Part shown: positions 1 through 8,401 of the stretch, piece after piece
Layout: each line of letters begins with the position of its first letter
Numbering within the stretch: position 1 is the stretch's first letter
From: an uncultured Flavobacteriia bacterium
GTDB lineage: Bacteria; Bacteroidota; Bacteroidia; Flavobacteriales_D; Crocinitomicaceae
Assembly: GCA_903873915.1 (NCBI GenBank)
Contig: CAIQQH010000032.1
Coordinates: 1 to 40,217, forward strand
Direction of reading: 5' to 3'
Length of the DNA: 40,217 bases
The notes under the pieces: generated by a model
The model's input: only the letters and a program-made list of their open reading frames with translations
Database searches by the model: none
What the model was told of the DNA's origin: nothing
Program-made: the position numbers and the translations under genes

Positions 1-400
1 CCGCAGCGGACACGTGAGGTGCGCAGCAGTCTCGAAGCCACGAGTTACTTGTTTTTCACTTCGAAGTAAGAACCAGTCTTAGAATCTAACATCTTGAAGT
101 CTTTTGTCCCTTGTCCTTCGAAGCTCAACGAGAGAAGAGGTGCCCTTGTAAAATCAACGAAGCTACCTCTAAAAGAGCATAGAACATAGATCAATCAATA
201 TTCTATCAGCGAAGCGGTCTATGTTCCATCAGCGCAGCGGTCCTTTGTCCTTTGTCTATCAATGACGAATTATGCGCTTCGAAGTTCGATCAAGTCTTAA
301 ACTCTTGATGTCTTAACATCTTGAAGTCTTTTGTCCCTTGTCCTTCGAAGCTCAACGAGCGAAGAAGTGTCCTTTGTCCCTTGTCTATTGTCTTAAAATC
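1..400. repeat. Intergenic heptad mosaic 1 (upstream of queA; left edge cut by window)
   Basis: No gene is visible here. A 46-base segment is perfectly duplicated at 87-132 and 314-359. It contains the word TCCTTCGAAGCTCAACGAG, which recurs with one change at 32371 and 32407. Seven-base units run in register: TCCTTTG at 241 and 248; TCTTTTG, TCCCTTG, TCCTTCG at 327-347; TCCTTTG, TCCCTTG, TCTATTG, TCTTAAA at 370-397. One reverse-oriented unit, CGAGTTA, is at 41-47. A near-duplicated word, ATCAGCG(A/C)AGCGGTC, lies around 206-241. The queA promoter starts directly after the block. Confidence 0.85.
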
Positions 401-409
401 CACAAGCCC

Positions 410-440
410 TTGACAAGGGGGTCTGAATGTTGTATCTTTG
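410..440 (+). promoter_or_regulatory. queA promoter, Bacteroidota type
   Basis: A -33 TTG (410-412) is separated by 20 bases from TAtcTTTG (433-440). This fits the Bacteroidota primary sigma consensus (TTG, about 19-21 bases, TAnnTTTG). The predicted transcript starts about 35 bases before the queA ATG. Confidence 0.7.
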
Positions 441-479
441 CGCTCCTCTTAAACAAGCGGACCACCAAAATAAGAATGT

Positions 480-1538
480 ATGAGTAAAATGAAACTTTCT
501 GATTTCAGCTTCGATCTTCCAGATGAGCTGGTTGCGGAATATCCTAGCGACAATAGAGATGAAGCCAAGTTAATGGTGATCAATCGCAAAGAAGGAACAA
601 TCGAACATCACCTGTTCAAGGACATCATTAACTATTTCAGTGAAGGTGATGTGATGATTACCAATAACACGCGCGTCTTCCCAGCACGTATGTATGGGAA
701 CAAAGAGAAAACTGGAGCGAAAATCGAAGTTTTCTTGCTGCGTGAGCTCAACCGCGAAAGTTTATTGTGGGACGTACTAGTAGATCCTGCTCGTAAAATC
801 AGAATTGGAAATAAATTGTACTTCGGTGACGATGATTCATTGGTCGCAGAGGTGATTGACAATACCACATCACGTGGACGTACCTTGCGCTTTTTATTTG
901 ATGGACCTTACGAGGACTTCAAAGCGAAAATCACTGAATTGGGAGAAACACCACTTCCGAAATACATCAAGCGTGATGTAGAAGCAAGCGACGAGGAGCG
1001 TTACCAAACAATCTTTGCTTCGGAGGAAGGCGCTGTAGCAGCACCAACCGCTGGATTGCACTTCTCCCGTGAGTTGATGAAACGACTTGAATTGAAAGGG
1101 ATCCAGTTTGCAGAAGTTACGCTTCATGTTGGACTTGGAACTTTCCGCCCAGTGGAGGTGGAAGACCTTACGAAACATAAAATGGATTCTGAGCAAGTGA
1201 TTATCACAGAAAAATGTGTGAAAATCGTCAACACCGCAAAAGAAAACAAAAAGCGTGTGTGTGCCATCGGTACAACATCTATGCGTTCGATTGAAACATC
1301 CGTTTCTACAAACGGAATGTTGAAGCCTTACGACGGATGGACAAACAAATTTATTTTCCCACCTTACGAATTCAGCATCGCTGATTCTATGGTGACGAAC
1401 TTCCATACACCACTTTCTACTTTGTTGATGATGATTTCAGCTTTCTGTGGTCACGAATTGATGATGACTGCCTACAAGCAAGCCATCGAAAATAAATACC
1501 GCTTCTACTCTTACGGGGATGCGATGTTGATTCTTTAA
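480..1538 (+). CDS. queA: S-adenosylmethionine:tRNA ribosyltransferase-isomerase QueA
   Basis: QueA transfers and isomerises the ribosyl group of S-adenosylmethionine onto 7-aminomethyl-7-deazaguanine at position 34 of tRNAs with GUN anticodons, giving epoxyqueuosine. The 352-residue protein is full length for the family. It starts with the typical [16 protein letters not shown] and carries conserved segments such as [25 protein letters not shown] and [14 protein letters not shown] second in-frame ATG at 489 (MKLSDF) could be the true start, since most homologues begin close to it. The gene stands alone, with a clear promoter upstream and a hairpin terminator 20 bases after the stop. No other queuosine gene is in the window. 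Confidence 0.95.
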   Translation: MSKMKLSDFSFDLPDELVAEYPSDNRDEAKLMVINRKEGTIEHHLFKDIINYFSEGDVMITNNTRVFPARMYGNKEKTGAKIEVFLLRELNRESLLWDVLVDPARKIRIGNKLYFGDDDSLVAEVIDNTTSRGRTLRFLFDGPYEDFKAKITELGETPLPKYIKRDVEASDEERYQTIFASEEGAVAAPTAGLHFSRELMKRLELKGIQFAEVTLHVGLGTFRPVEVEDLTKHKMDSEQVIITEKCVKIVNTAKENKKRVCAIGTTSMRSIETSVSTNGMLKPYDGWTNKFIFPPYEFSIADSMVTNFHTPLSTLLMMISAFCGHELMMTAYKQAIENKYRFYSYGDAMLIL

Positions 1539-1558
1539 TGAATGATACGAATTGAATG

Positions 1559-1593
1559 AAGGGGCGAATGAAAATTTGCCCCTTTTCTTTTAC
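1559..1593 (+). terminator. Intrinsic terminator after queA
   Basis: An 11-bp stem (1559-1569 with 1574-1584, one G-U pair) is closed by a GAAA tetraloop (1570-1573) and followed by a T-rich tract (TTTTCTTTT). It sits between convergent queA and the AlgX-like gene, whose stop codon at 1590-1592 overlaps the tract. Confidence 0.85.
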
Positions 1594-2738
1594 TTCCTTT
1601 TTTCCTTTTGGATTTCTGAGTAAGCGCTTTCGATGAATCCCCAACCGAAGTTTTCCATGTTCACGATGTCATTCAATAAAATGATGCAATCCACCTTTTT
1701 CATTTCTTCGAGAAGATTCATGCCCGCTAAGCCTTGATTGTTGTTGGTTGGGTCTTTTCGTGTGTTGAAATAATAGAGGTATTTCGTGTCTGGCGTAAAT
1801 AGCTGTTGGCGCAGGGCTGTCATGGAAACTACGTCGAAGAAACTATCTGAAATAATGAGGGCTCTAATTTTCTTTCCTCGAGATGCTTGAACTGGAAATG
1901 TGAGGCAACGCAAGTCAGGGTCATTGGGTGGTGAAAGTACATTCAAAAGCTGAGCGAGGTCATTGTCGTTGTAAAAAAAGCGATAGGTTTTATCCAGGGT
2001 ATAGATCGGGTGGCTATAGGTGCTTTGCTTGAGTTGTTCCACTTTTCCGACGAGTGAGTCCATAGCGAGAGCGGCACCGTACATGGACCAGTGAATGCCT
2101 GATTTCGAAATCAAAGGTGCTTCAGAAGATCTTTTAAGGTCCAGAAAATAGGTGTTAAAATCGATGACCTGAATCCCGTTTTTCAGCGCTGCCTTCTTGA
2201 TGGCTTTGTAGTTGGATCGGTCCGTTTTTCGGGTGTGAACCTCGGGCAGATCTTCGGCATAAAAATAGGTTTTCGATGGAGCAATGGCCAAGATGATGGG
2301 GTGAGATTCACCCAAGAACGCCTGAATTTTAGAGAGTTTTCGAACCTTTTCGTTCACTGCCTCCTGCCCGATGAATGAAGTCCCCTCGTTGTAGTCTGCG
2401 CTGTAAAAACGGAAGAGATTCCCCTTGTATGCGTAAATCTGTTGGGCATTGATCTTCCCGAAAACAGAATATTCCAGCTGGTTGCGCAATCGTACCAATG
2501 GACTTTTAACCGCAAGATTTTCTTCTAAATATACTTCAGTATAGTGCTGGTACGAACCGTTGAACCAGTCAAATTTTCCCTTCAATGAATCCTTCATTTC
2601 TTTGGATTTCGAAACCTGAACTCCGTTCAATGGGGTAAATTTTCTCCAATGGAAGATTTGGAAGCTCAAGGGAACGCAAAGAAAAAGGAGCACAAGTCCC
2701 TTCAGTAATTTCGCTGATTTGTGTTCCTGCGCTTCCAT
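1590..2738 (-). CDS. AlgJ/AlgX-like SGNH-type O-acetyltransferase partner
   Basis: This 382-residue protein has an N-terminal membrane anchor or signal (residues about 12-29) and an extracytoplasmic domain resembling the AlgX/AlgJ (SGNH hydrolase-like) family, which passes acetyl groups from an MBOAT protein to exopolysaccharide. The block KSGIHWSMYG holds the expected catalytic His (H216), and LIISDSFF (S299) looks like the nucleophile motif. The residue two before the His, Asp in the DTHW motif of characterised AlgJ/AlgX, is Gly214 here. Its ATG overlaps the upstream MBOAT stop (TAATG at 2740-2736), so the two are probably translationally coupled. The polysaccharide target is unknown, and the acetyl group itself is inferred from the family. 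Confidence 0.75.
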   Translation of the reverse strand: MEAQEHKSAKLLKGLVLLFLCVPLSFQIFHWRKFTPLNGVQVSKSKEMKDSLKGKFDWFNGSYQHYTEVYLEENLAVKSPLVRLRNQLEYSVFGKINAQQIYAYKGNLFRFYSADYNEGTSFIGQEAVNEKVRKLSKIQAFLGESHPIILAIAPSKTYFYAEDLPEVHTRKTDRSNYKAIKKAALKNGIQVIDFNTYFLDLKRSSEAPLISKSGIHWSMYGAALAMDSLVGKVEQLKQSTYSHPIYTLDKTYRFFYNDNDLAQLLNVLSPPNDPDLRCLTFPVQASRGKKIRALIISDSFFDVVSMTALRQQLFTPDTKYLYYFNTRKDPTNNNQGLAGMNLLEEMKKVDCIILLNDIVNMENFGWGFIESAYSEIQKEKRK

Positions 2739-4150
2739 TAGAACTTAAAGTAAATGAAGGGATTAAACCCGTTGGCCACAATGAAGGACAGGCTCACTAA
2801 GAACAAAACACATGAAATACCTGTAATTGTCCATTGTTTGAGCGCTTGTGAATGTTCGCCGATAAACCAATTACTGTGGGTGCGAAGGAAAGGACTTAAA
2901 CCAAATATGCAAATGATACCAGCGAATAGTAGGTGTGTGAAATAATAGAAGCTGTGTTGAATATTCGGCAAACCAACGGTAGAGAAATCCCACATTTTTG
3001 CATAAACCTCGAGCGCATCTGTCAAAGAATCTGCCTGAAAAAGTACCCAGCCGTTGAGCACCACAATGAAGGTGAAAATCACAGAGAATAGAGATGTTCT
3101 AAGCAATGTTTTTTCTAGAAAGAGTCGGTCTAAAATGAGCCATGTCCCATGAAACACTCCCCAGAACACAAAGGTCCAATTGGCACCGTGCCAGAGTCCG
3201 CTAAGCATGAAGACAATCATTAAGTTTATGTAGGTCCGTGCAGCACCTTTGCGATTTCCACCAAGCGGAATGTAGAGGTAGTTTTTCATAAAATCCCCCA
3301 AGGTGATGTGCCATTTTTTCCAAAACTCAGTGATGGAACGGCTGGTGTAGGGACGGTCAAAGTTTTCAGGAAAGGTGAAACCAAAGAGCTTTCCAAGACC
3401 AATCGCCATGTCAGAATACCCCGAGAAATCAAAGTAAATCTGAAAGGTGTACGCCAACATACCAAGCCAAGCCGCACCTGTGCTGAGGTCGTCAGTGCCG
3501 TGAAGGAGTTGGGTAGAAAAGTCCCCGAGCACATTGGCAATCAACACTTTTTTCGCCAGTCCAACTGAAAAACGGGTGAATCCCGCCAAAAACTGATGGG
3601 TTGTTTCGACACGACTGGTGATTTGTTGTGCAACGAGGTTGTATTTCACAATGGGTCCTGCGATGAGGTGAGGGAACAAAAAGCTGTACAACACGTAGTT
3701 GTGAAGGTAGCGTTGCGGCGCTGCATGTCTTCGGTACACGTCCACTGAATAGGTAATGGATTGAAAGGTGTAAAATGAAATTCCGATCGGTAGAACAACA
3801 GATTTCCAGGCAATCATACCCCCACCCATTACGTCAAGCAAGGAGTTGGTGTTTTCCAAAAAGAAATTAAAATACTTGAAGTAAACGAGAAACCCGAGAT
3901 TGAATACGACACTGAAGATCATCACTTTGCGACGTTGCTTACCTTCGAGTGAGCTTAAATGCCTTACGAGAAAAAAGTTAGCCACACATTCTAAGAGCAA
4001 CCCGAACAGAAAGACAGGTTCGCCCCAAGCGTAAAAAAATAGGCTAGAAAAGAGTAGGAGAATGTTTTTAAGTTTACTCGGAACACTGGTGTAAAGGACC
4101 AGTAAAATCGGCAGAAAGAATACTGCGAATATGATTCCAGAGAAAACCAT
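2738..4150 (-). CDS. MBOAT family membrane-bound O-acyltransferase (AlgI-like)
   Basis: A 470-residue polytopic membrane protein of the AlgI/DltB/PatA branch of the MBOAT family. These proteins move an acyl group, usually acetyl, across the inner membrane for transfer to extracellular polysaccharide or teichoic acid. The family signatures are present: DFSGYSDMAIGLGKLFGF (from residue 241), FWKKWHITLGDF with conserved H281, LYIPLGGNRKG, and SGLWHGANWTF with the invariant H321. About ten hydrophobic segments are visible. The length matches AlgI. It lies 3 bases after the GT2 stop and overlaps the AlgX-like gene by one base, forming a three-gene operon. No alginate or cellulose synthase is nearby, so the substrate cannot be named. 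Confidence 0.9.
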   Translation of the reverse strand: MVFSGIIFAVFFLPILLVLYTSVPSKLKNILLLFSSLFFYAWGEPVFLFGLLLECVANFFLVRHLSSLEGKQRRKVMIFSVVFNLGFLVYFKYFNFFLENTNSLLDVMGGGMIAWKSVVLPIGISFYTFQSITYSVDVYRRHAAPQRYLHNYVLYSFLFPHLIAGPIVKYNLVAQQITSRVETTHQFLAGFTRFSVGLAKKVLIANVLGDFSTQLLHGTDDLSTGAAWLGMLAYTFQIYFDFSGYSDMAIGLGKLFGFTFPENFDRPYTSRSITEFWKKWHITLGDFMKNYLYIPLGGNRKGAARTYINLMIVFMLSGLWHGANWTFVFWGVFHGTWLILDRLFLEKTLLRTSLFSVIFTFIVVLNGWVLFQADSLTDALEVYAKMWDFSTVGLPNIQHSFYYFTHLLFAGIICIFGLSPFLRTHSNWFIGEHSQALKQWTITGISCVLFLVSLSFIVANGFNPFIYFKF

Positions 4151-4153
4151 CTG

Positions 4154-4876
4154 CTAGTTGGTAAACTTGTATTTGAGAATGCAATAGATGGCTCGAAATC
4201 CATCTCTCCATCCGATTTTTTTGCCTTCCTCGTAGGTCCGGCCGTAATAAGAGATCCCCACTTCGTAAATGCGAATGCCTTTCACTTTTGCCAGTTTGGC
4301 GGTAATTTCTGGTTCAATGCCAAAGCGACGTTCACGAATGGTAATCTTTTTGGCAATGGAAGTACGCATCAGTTTGTAGCACGTTTCCATATCTGTCAAA
4401 TTCAAGTTGGTCATGATGTTGGAAAGTGTCGTAAGAAACTTATTTCCAATCGAGTGCCAGAAGAATAAAATGCGGTGCGGGTTGTGACCTATAAACCGTG
4501 AACCATAAACCACATCGGCATTGTCCTTGAACACAGGTTTAAGCAACAAGGCGTATTCGTCAGGATCGTATTCAAGGTCGGCATCCTGAATGAGTAGGTA
4601 GTCGCCCGAACATTCTTGAATGGCGCGATTGATTGCAGCGCCCTTTCCCGTATTTTTTTCCTGCTTAATCAGGTGAATGTCTTCGCTTGAATGTGTTGCA
4701 ATGAATTGCAAAACGACCTCCTCAGTATTGTCCGTAGAGCGGTCATTCACAATGATAATTTCTTTTGTAATCCCTTCGGGGAGAACAGATTGAACGACCT
4801 TTTCGAGTAGCACACAAATGGTGCGTTCCTCATTGTACGCAGGAATTAATATGGACAGTTTTTGAATGGGCTGCAT
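4154..4876 (-). CDS. Family 2 glycosyltransferase (DPM1-like)
   Basis: A 240-residue soluble GT-A glycosyltransferase, close in pattern to polyprenyl-phosphate mannosyl/glucosyl transferases. Visible motifs are LSILIPAYNEE at the N-terminus, IIIVNDRSTDNTE (nucleotide-sugar binding), the donor motif QDADLEYDP with D98 and D100, and YGSRF. There are no membrane segments at the C-terminus, unlike GtrB/ArnC. The ATG at 4876 is preferred: a longer reading from a TTG at 4897 adds only seven residues and runs through a TAcaTTTG promoter-like element. It is the first gene of the operon with the MBOAT and AlgX-like genes, suggesting a role in assembling the glycan or lipid carrier they modify. The acceptor sugar is not predictable. 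Confidence 0.85.
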   Translation of the reverse strand: MQPIQKLSILIPAYNEERTICVLLEKVVQSVLPEGITKEIIIVNDRSTDNTEEVVLQFIATHSSEDIHLIKQEKNTGKGAAINRAIQECSGDYLLIQDADLEYDPDEYALLLKPVFKDNADVVYGSRFIGHNPHRILFFWHSIGNKFLTTLSNIMTNLNLTDMETCYKLMRTSIAKKITIRERRFGIEPEITAKLAKVKGIRIYEVGISYYGRTYEEGKKIGWRDGFRAIYCILKYKFTN

Positions 4877-4879
4877 GCA

Positions 4880-4887
4880 CAAATGTA
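4880..4887 (-). promoter_or_regulatory. Possible -7 element for the GT2-MBOAT-AlgX operon
   Basis: Read on the minus strand, TAcaTTTG ends only 3 bases before the GT2 ATG. The -33 region shows TTT rather than TTG at the expected distance, so the call is weak. If used, the mRNA would be almost leaderless. Confidence 0.35.
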
Positions 4888-4960
4888 AGGATATCAAGCG
4901 TGTTTGAAAAATGGCAACTTAAAAGCACAATTTTAACCACTAAAAGAAAGTGATATTGAT

Positions 4961-4968
4961 TACTTTTG
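4961..4968 (+). promoter_or_regulatory. Probable -7 element of the cytochrome oxidase operon
   Basis: TActTTTG matches the Bacteroidota -7 consensus 21 bases before the ctaB ATG at 4990. No good -33 TTG is seen at the usual spacing. The TTG inside this element could be mistaken for the ctaB start codon. Confidence 0.5.
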
Positions 4969-4989
4969 TACTCCGAATTTATTCAAACG

Positions 4990-5886
4990 ATGGTCCTGAA
5001 CACTACCATATCTTTCAAGCAAAAATACCGGGCTTATTTCGTGTTTACGAAGTTCAGACTTTCATTCTCTGTGATTTTGTCGGCCTTAGCTGGCTATTTG
5101 TTTTCTGCGTGTTTAAACAACGTAGAGGTAGAAGGATCCATTATTGCCAATTTATTGATTGGCGGATTGTTGGTCACAGCAGCGTCGAATGGGTCGAATC
5201 AAATTTGGGAACGCGACTTAGACAAGCTGATGAAACGCACCGAGCGACGTCCAATTCCACAAGGTCAGATGACGGTAACCGAAGGGTACATCGTTGTTGC
5301 TGTCTGTTTGCTTGTCGGCACGTATTTGTTGTATCAAATCAATCTCTCGTCAGCAATTCTAGGGTTGATCGCCTATATTTCCTATGTGTTCATTTATACA
5401 CCCATGAAACGCATTTCTCCTTGGGCGGTTTTTGTGGGTGCTTTTCCAGGTGCAATTCCACCTATGCTTGGTGCAATAGCAGCCAAGGATGATTTTGGAC
5501 TTCTTCCAGGAATTTTGTTTTTCGTGCAGTTTATGTGGCAGTTTCCCCATTTTTGGGCCATTGCATGGGTGGTGTACGACGATTACACAGCGGCAGGTTT
5601 TTCGTTATTGCCTTCGCGGACAGGGCGTTCAAAGGAATCAGCATTTCAAATCGTTGTGTATGCCTTGGCGATGATTCCATTCAGCTTATTGCCTTGGGTG
5701 CTTGGTATGGTTGGAATGATTTCACTTGTCGTAGCAACAATTGCAGGGGCCATATTTTTCTTGTATGCATACCGACTTTACATTTCTTGTGAAACAGCAG
5801 ATGCACGAAAATTAATGTTCGCCTCTTTCATCTACTTGCCGATTGTCCAGTTTGTATATGTAATTGATTGTAATTTAATGAATTAA
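4990..5886 (+). CDS. ctaB: Heme O synthase (protoheme IX farnesyltransferase)
   Basis: CtaB farnesylates heme B to heme O for heme-copper oxidases, in the inner membrane. The 298-residue protein has about eight or nine hydrophobic helices and the UbiA-family allylic diphosphate/Mg binding region N70-x3-E74-R-D76-x-D78, followed by LMKRTERRPIP. The first acidic position, usually Asp, is Glu here. A second acidic region, YDDYTAAGFSLLPSRTG, matches the later conserved loop. The ATG at 4990 is chosen; an upstream TTG at 4966 falls inside a -7 promoter element. It heads the oxidase operon, 3 bases before the first subunit III gene, and probably feeds the heme pathway of the same oxidase. Confidence 0.93.
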   Translation: MVLNTTISFKQKYRAYFVFTKFRLSFSVILSALAGYLFSACLNNVEVEGSIIANLLIGGLLVTAASNGSNQIWERDLDKLMKRTERRPIPQGQMTVTEGYIVVAVCLLVGTYLLYQINLSSAILGLIAYISYVFIYTPMKRISPWAVFVGAFPGAIPPMLGAIAAKDDFGLLPGILFFVQFMWQFPHFWAIAWVVYDDYTAAGFSLLPSRTGRSKESAFQIVVYALAMIPFSLLPWVLGMVGMISLVVATIAGAIFFLYAYRLYISCETADARKLMFASFIYLPIVQFVYVIDCNLMN

Positions 5887-5889
5887 GCC

Positions 5890-6948
5890 ATGAGAAGAAA
5901 TTTTACGGACGAGTTAAGTCCAGAATTGAGAGAAAAGACCAAAAAGAACTTGGTCTATGTGGGAATTTTAAGCATCGTGATGCTTTTTGCGGGACTTACG
6001 TCCGCTTATATTGTGTCGATGGGGGATTCTTTTTGGGTGAAATATCCTTTGCCTTCAGGGTTTTGGATAAGCACAGCAGTCATTATTGCGAGTAGTATTT
6101 TCTTCGAATTGGCCTTGCGTTTTGTGCGAAAGAATAACATTAAAATGCTCAAGGTGTTTATGTTCTTGACGCTTCTTTCCGCACTTGGGTTTGTCTATTT
6201 TCAATTCAAAGGATACGGACAATTGATCAGTGAAGGAGCGCATCCGGCGAACAACCGAATACTTGTTACTGAAGGCAATTACGGTGAATATTACACCGTA
6301 AAAATGAATGGGTCTTTCATCGATATTGACGGGAACACATTTTTAATCAACGGCCGTGAAATGAGTCGGAAGGAACTCGATCAGTACAAAAATTTTATGT
6401 CACAATTCTTGAAGGTGGACCGAAGGAAAGAGCTCATTGTGAAAGAATATGGAAATGGATTCGTTCTTTATTTGTCAAATGTACCTGTTGGTTTGATCAA
6501 CGAAAAATTGTGCACCCCAGATGGAAAAGAATTGCAGTATGTGGATCTACTTCGCTTACAACAATTATCAGTACATGTGAAAGACGAGCGTGGTGACTTT
6601 TTTCACAGAGGAAAAATTGGAACCGACTTCAACATCTATTTTAAAGGTGAAAAACTGGAATATGCGCAACGCGAATTGCGTTTTAAAGGCCAAAAGTTGA
6701 ATCGTTATTTGCAGATCAAAGCAATGGAAACGTCAGACACTGCTTCTTCGTATTTGTTCATCATTACCTTCTTACATTTACTGCACATTGCAGTGGCTTT
6801 AATTTACCTTTCGAGAGTCACAATGGGCTCATTTGCAGGCAGATTCTCGTCGTCTGAGTTTCTTAGTTTAAAGCTTGGAGCTCTCTTCTGGCATTTTTTA
6901 GGCTTATTATGGCTTTATTTGTTGCTATTTTTACTTTTTATTCACTAA
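5890..6948 (+). CDS. Cytochrome c oxidase subunit III, first paralogue, with large insert
   Basis: Heme-copper oxidase subunit III family, a membrane subunit that supports proton uptake and stability of subunit I. Hydrophobic helices are at about residues 22-42, 56-77, 85-105, 286-307 and 325-351, and the C-terminal part (ITFLHLLHIAVALIYL, then GALFWHFLGLLWLYLLLF) is typical of subunit III. At 352 residues it is far longer than a five-helix subunit III of about 190-200. The excess is a hydrophilic insert of about 165 residues (116-280) between helices 3 and 4. With a cytoplasmic N-terminus this loop would face the periplasm. The insert is charged and beta-rich in appearance and matches no family I recognise. 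It is followed after 21 bases by a second subunit III. Confidence 0.85.
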   Translation: MRRNFTDELSPELREKTKKNLVYVGILSIVMLFAGLTSAYIVSMGDSFWVKYPLPSGFWISTAVIIASSIFFELALRFVRKNNIKMLKVFMFLTLLSALGFVYFQFKGYGQLISEGAHPANNRILVTEGNYGEYYTVKMNGSFIDIDGNTFLINGREMSRKELDQYKNFMSQFLKVDRRKELIVKEYGNGFVLYLSNVPVGLINEKLCTPDGKELQYVDLLRLQQLSVHVKDERGDFFHRGKIGTDFNIYFKGEKLEYAQRELRFKGQKLNRYLQIKAMETSDTASSYLFIITFLHLLHIAVALIYLSRVTMGSFAGRFSSSEFLSLKLGALFWHFLGLLWLYLLLFLLFIH

Positions 6949-6969
6949 ACTTGCACAAAAATTTTTGTT

Positions 6970-7995
6970 ATGGCAGGACACGCTACACAACAAATTGATA
7001 GCTCATCCCTTTGGGGAGGTAAGGTATCACCATTCAGTACGAGTTACGGAAAACTAATGATGTGGTTTTTCTTGGTTTCGGATGCTTTGACGTTCGGAGG
7101 ACTTTTGATTGCCTACGGATACACGAGACATGATGCTCAGGATGCTTGGCCAATCGGTGAAGAGACATTCAACTCGATGCCTTTCTTGGGCCATGGATTT
7201 CCATTGTTGTACGTTGCATTGATGACGTTCATCCTCATCGTTTCTTCGGTAACGATGGTGTTGGCGGTTGAAGCAGGTCACAGAATGGACAAGCGTGGAG
7301 TGGTAAAATGGATGATTGCTACCATCATTGGTGGTTTCTTCTTCGTTGGATCTCAGGCATGGGAGTGGTATCACTTTATTCATGGTTCTGAATTTGGAAA
7401 GGTGGAATTGGCGGATGGATCTCAAGCAATCGTAAAAGGTCATTTTGGGGAAATTGAAAACTTCAAAGTAACGTTTGCTGGTAAACACCACAAAAAAGGC
7501 GATGTCATCACTGAGGATTTGATGCACCAATACCAACATGCTGTTGTTGCTGGTGATATTGAAAACGGAGTGATTACACTTCACGACGGTTCGAAAGCGA
7601 CAATCAACAAAAAAGCAGATGCTCACTTTGAAATGATCATCAAAAAAGATGGTTCGAAAAATAAAGTAGGCGACAAGCTTAAAGGGGATAGGGCCTGTAA
7701 ACAATACTATGAAGTCATCAATAGTGGCGTTTCAAATAAGGTAATCTACGGAGCAAACTTGAAACAAAATGAGTACGGACCGCAGCAATATGCGCAGTTT
7801 TTCTTCTTCATTACCGGATTCCACGGATTCCACGTTTTTTCAGGTGTGATGATCAACATCATCATTTGTTTGGGCGCTGTGGCGGGAACTTACCACAAGC
7901 GTGGACACTACGAAATGGTAGAAAAGACTGGACTTTACTGGCACTTTGTCGATTTGGTTTGGGTATTCGTATTTACCTTCTTCTACCTCGTTTAA
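6970..7995 (+). CDS. Cytochrome c oxidase subunit III, second paralogue, with insert
   Basis: A 341-residue subunit III homologue: helices at about 27-50, 74-100, 112-132, 277-300 and 320-341. It carries the family block ITGFHGFHVFSGVMINI (residues 281-297) and TGLYWHFVDLVWVFVFTFFYLV at the end. A hydrophilic insert of about 135 residues (138-272) lies between helices 3 and 4, the same topological place as in the preceding paralogue but with different sequence. It includes a His/Lys-rich stretch, GKHHKKGD, and a repeated LADGSQAIVKG / LHDGSKATINK pattern. Tandem subunit III genes are common in Bacteroidota oxidase clusters. The gene lies 24 bases before the subunit IV gene. Confidence 0.88.
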   Translation: MAGHATQQIDSSSLWGGKVSPFSTSYGKLMMWFFLVSDALTFGGLLIAYGYTRHDAQDAWPIGEETFNSMPFLGHGFPLLYVALMTFILIVSSVTMVLAVEAGHRMDKRGVVKWMIATIIGGFFFVGSQAWEWYHFIHGSEFGKVELADGSQAIVKGHFGEIENFKVTFAGKHHKKGDVITEDLMHQYQHAVVAGDIENGVITLHDGSKATINKKADAHFEMIIKKDGSKNKVGDKLKGDRACKQYYEVINSGVSNKVIYGANLKQNEYGPQQYAQFFFFITGFHGFHVFSGVMINIIICLGAVAGTYHKRGHYEMVEKTGLYWHFVDLVWVFVFTFFYLV

Positions 7996-8019
7996 TTAGT
8001 AATTGAAAATATCCAGATT

Positions 8020-8397
8020 ATGGAAAGAGATGATATCATTGAGTATTCATTAGATGCTCACCACAGCGAAGAAGCAGGAAAAGCAATTCGCAAGAAGATC
8101 TTGAATGTAACAATCTTGCTCACGTTGATTACCGCTTTAGAGGTGATAGTTGGTGCGAAATGGGGACGTGCATCAACTTCTGGTGTAACTTGGCAAATGA
8201 TCAAGTACGGGTACATCGTGTTGACATTGATTAAAGCCGCTTACATCGTGTTGGTATTTATGCACCTTGGTGATGAACGCAAAAGCATGAAATACGTGAT
8301 TCTTGTGCCTTACATCTTGTTCATATTATTTCTGATCTTCATCGCATTGATGGAAGCTCTTGCTGTAGGACATGCTTGGGCGACTTACGGATCATAG
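8020..8397 (+). CDS. Cytochrome c oxidase subunit IV (prokaryotic, CyoD/CtaF-like)
   Basis: A 125-residue protein with three hydrophobic helices (about 28-44, 66-86 and 94-116) and a charged N-terminus, matching the small prokaryotic oxidase subunit IV family that stabilises the complex. The middle helix segment, LIKAAYIVLVFMHLGDERKSMK, closely follows the family pattern of a helix ending in MHL and then a basic loop. It lies directly after two subunit III genes and 4 bases before the first SCO-like gene, so it is probably translated with them from one transcript. No catalytic residues are expected. Confidence 0.85.
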   Translation: MERDDIIEYSLDAHHSEEAGKAIRKKILNVTILLTLITALEVIVGAKWGRASTSGVTWQMIKYGYIVLTLIKAAYIVLVFMHLGDERKSMKYVILVPYILFILFLIFIALMEALAVGHAWATYGS

Positions 8398-8401
8398 TAA
8401 C

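Noticed and set aside
894-1406. 170-codon minus-strand frame inside queA
   Set aside because: Overlaps a complete, conserved gene and shows atypical composition.
1590-4876. Alginate or cellulose acetylation locus
   Set aside because: No synthase or alginate epimerase/lyase genes are nearby, so only a general polysaccharide O-acylation role is supported.
4950-5492. 180-codon open frame overlapping ctaB
   Set aside because: Different frame from the clear heme O synthase; Cys/Phe/Arg-rich with no family resemblance.
7054-7704. 216-codon minus-strand frame inside the second subunit III gene
   Set aside because: Shadow of a strongly supported gene; composition rich in His, Phe and Cys, and no start context.
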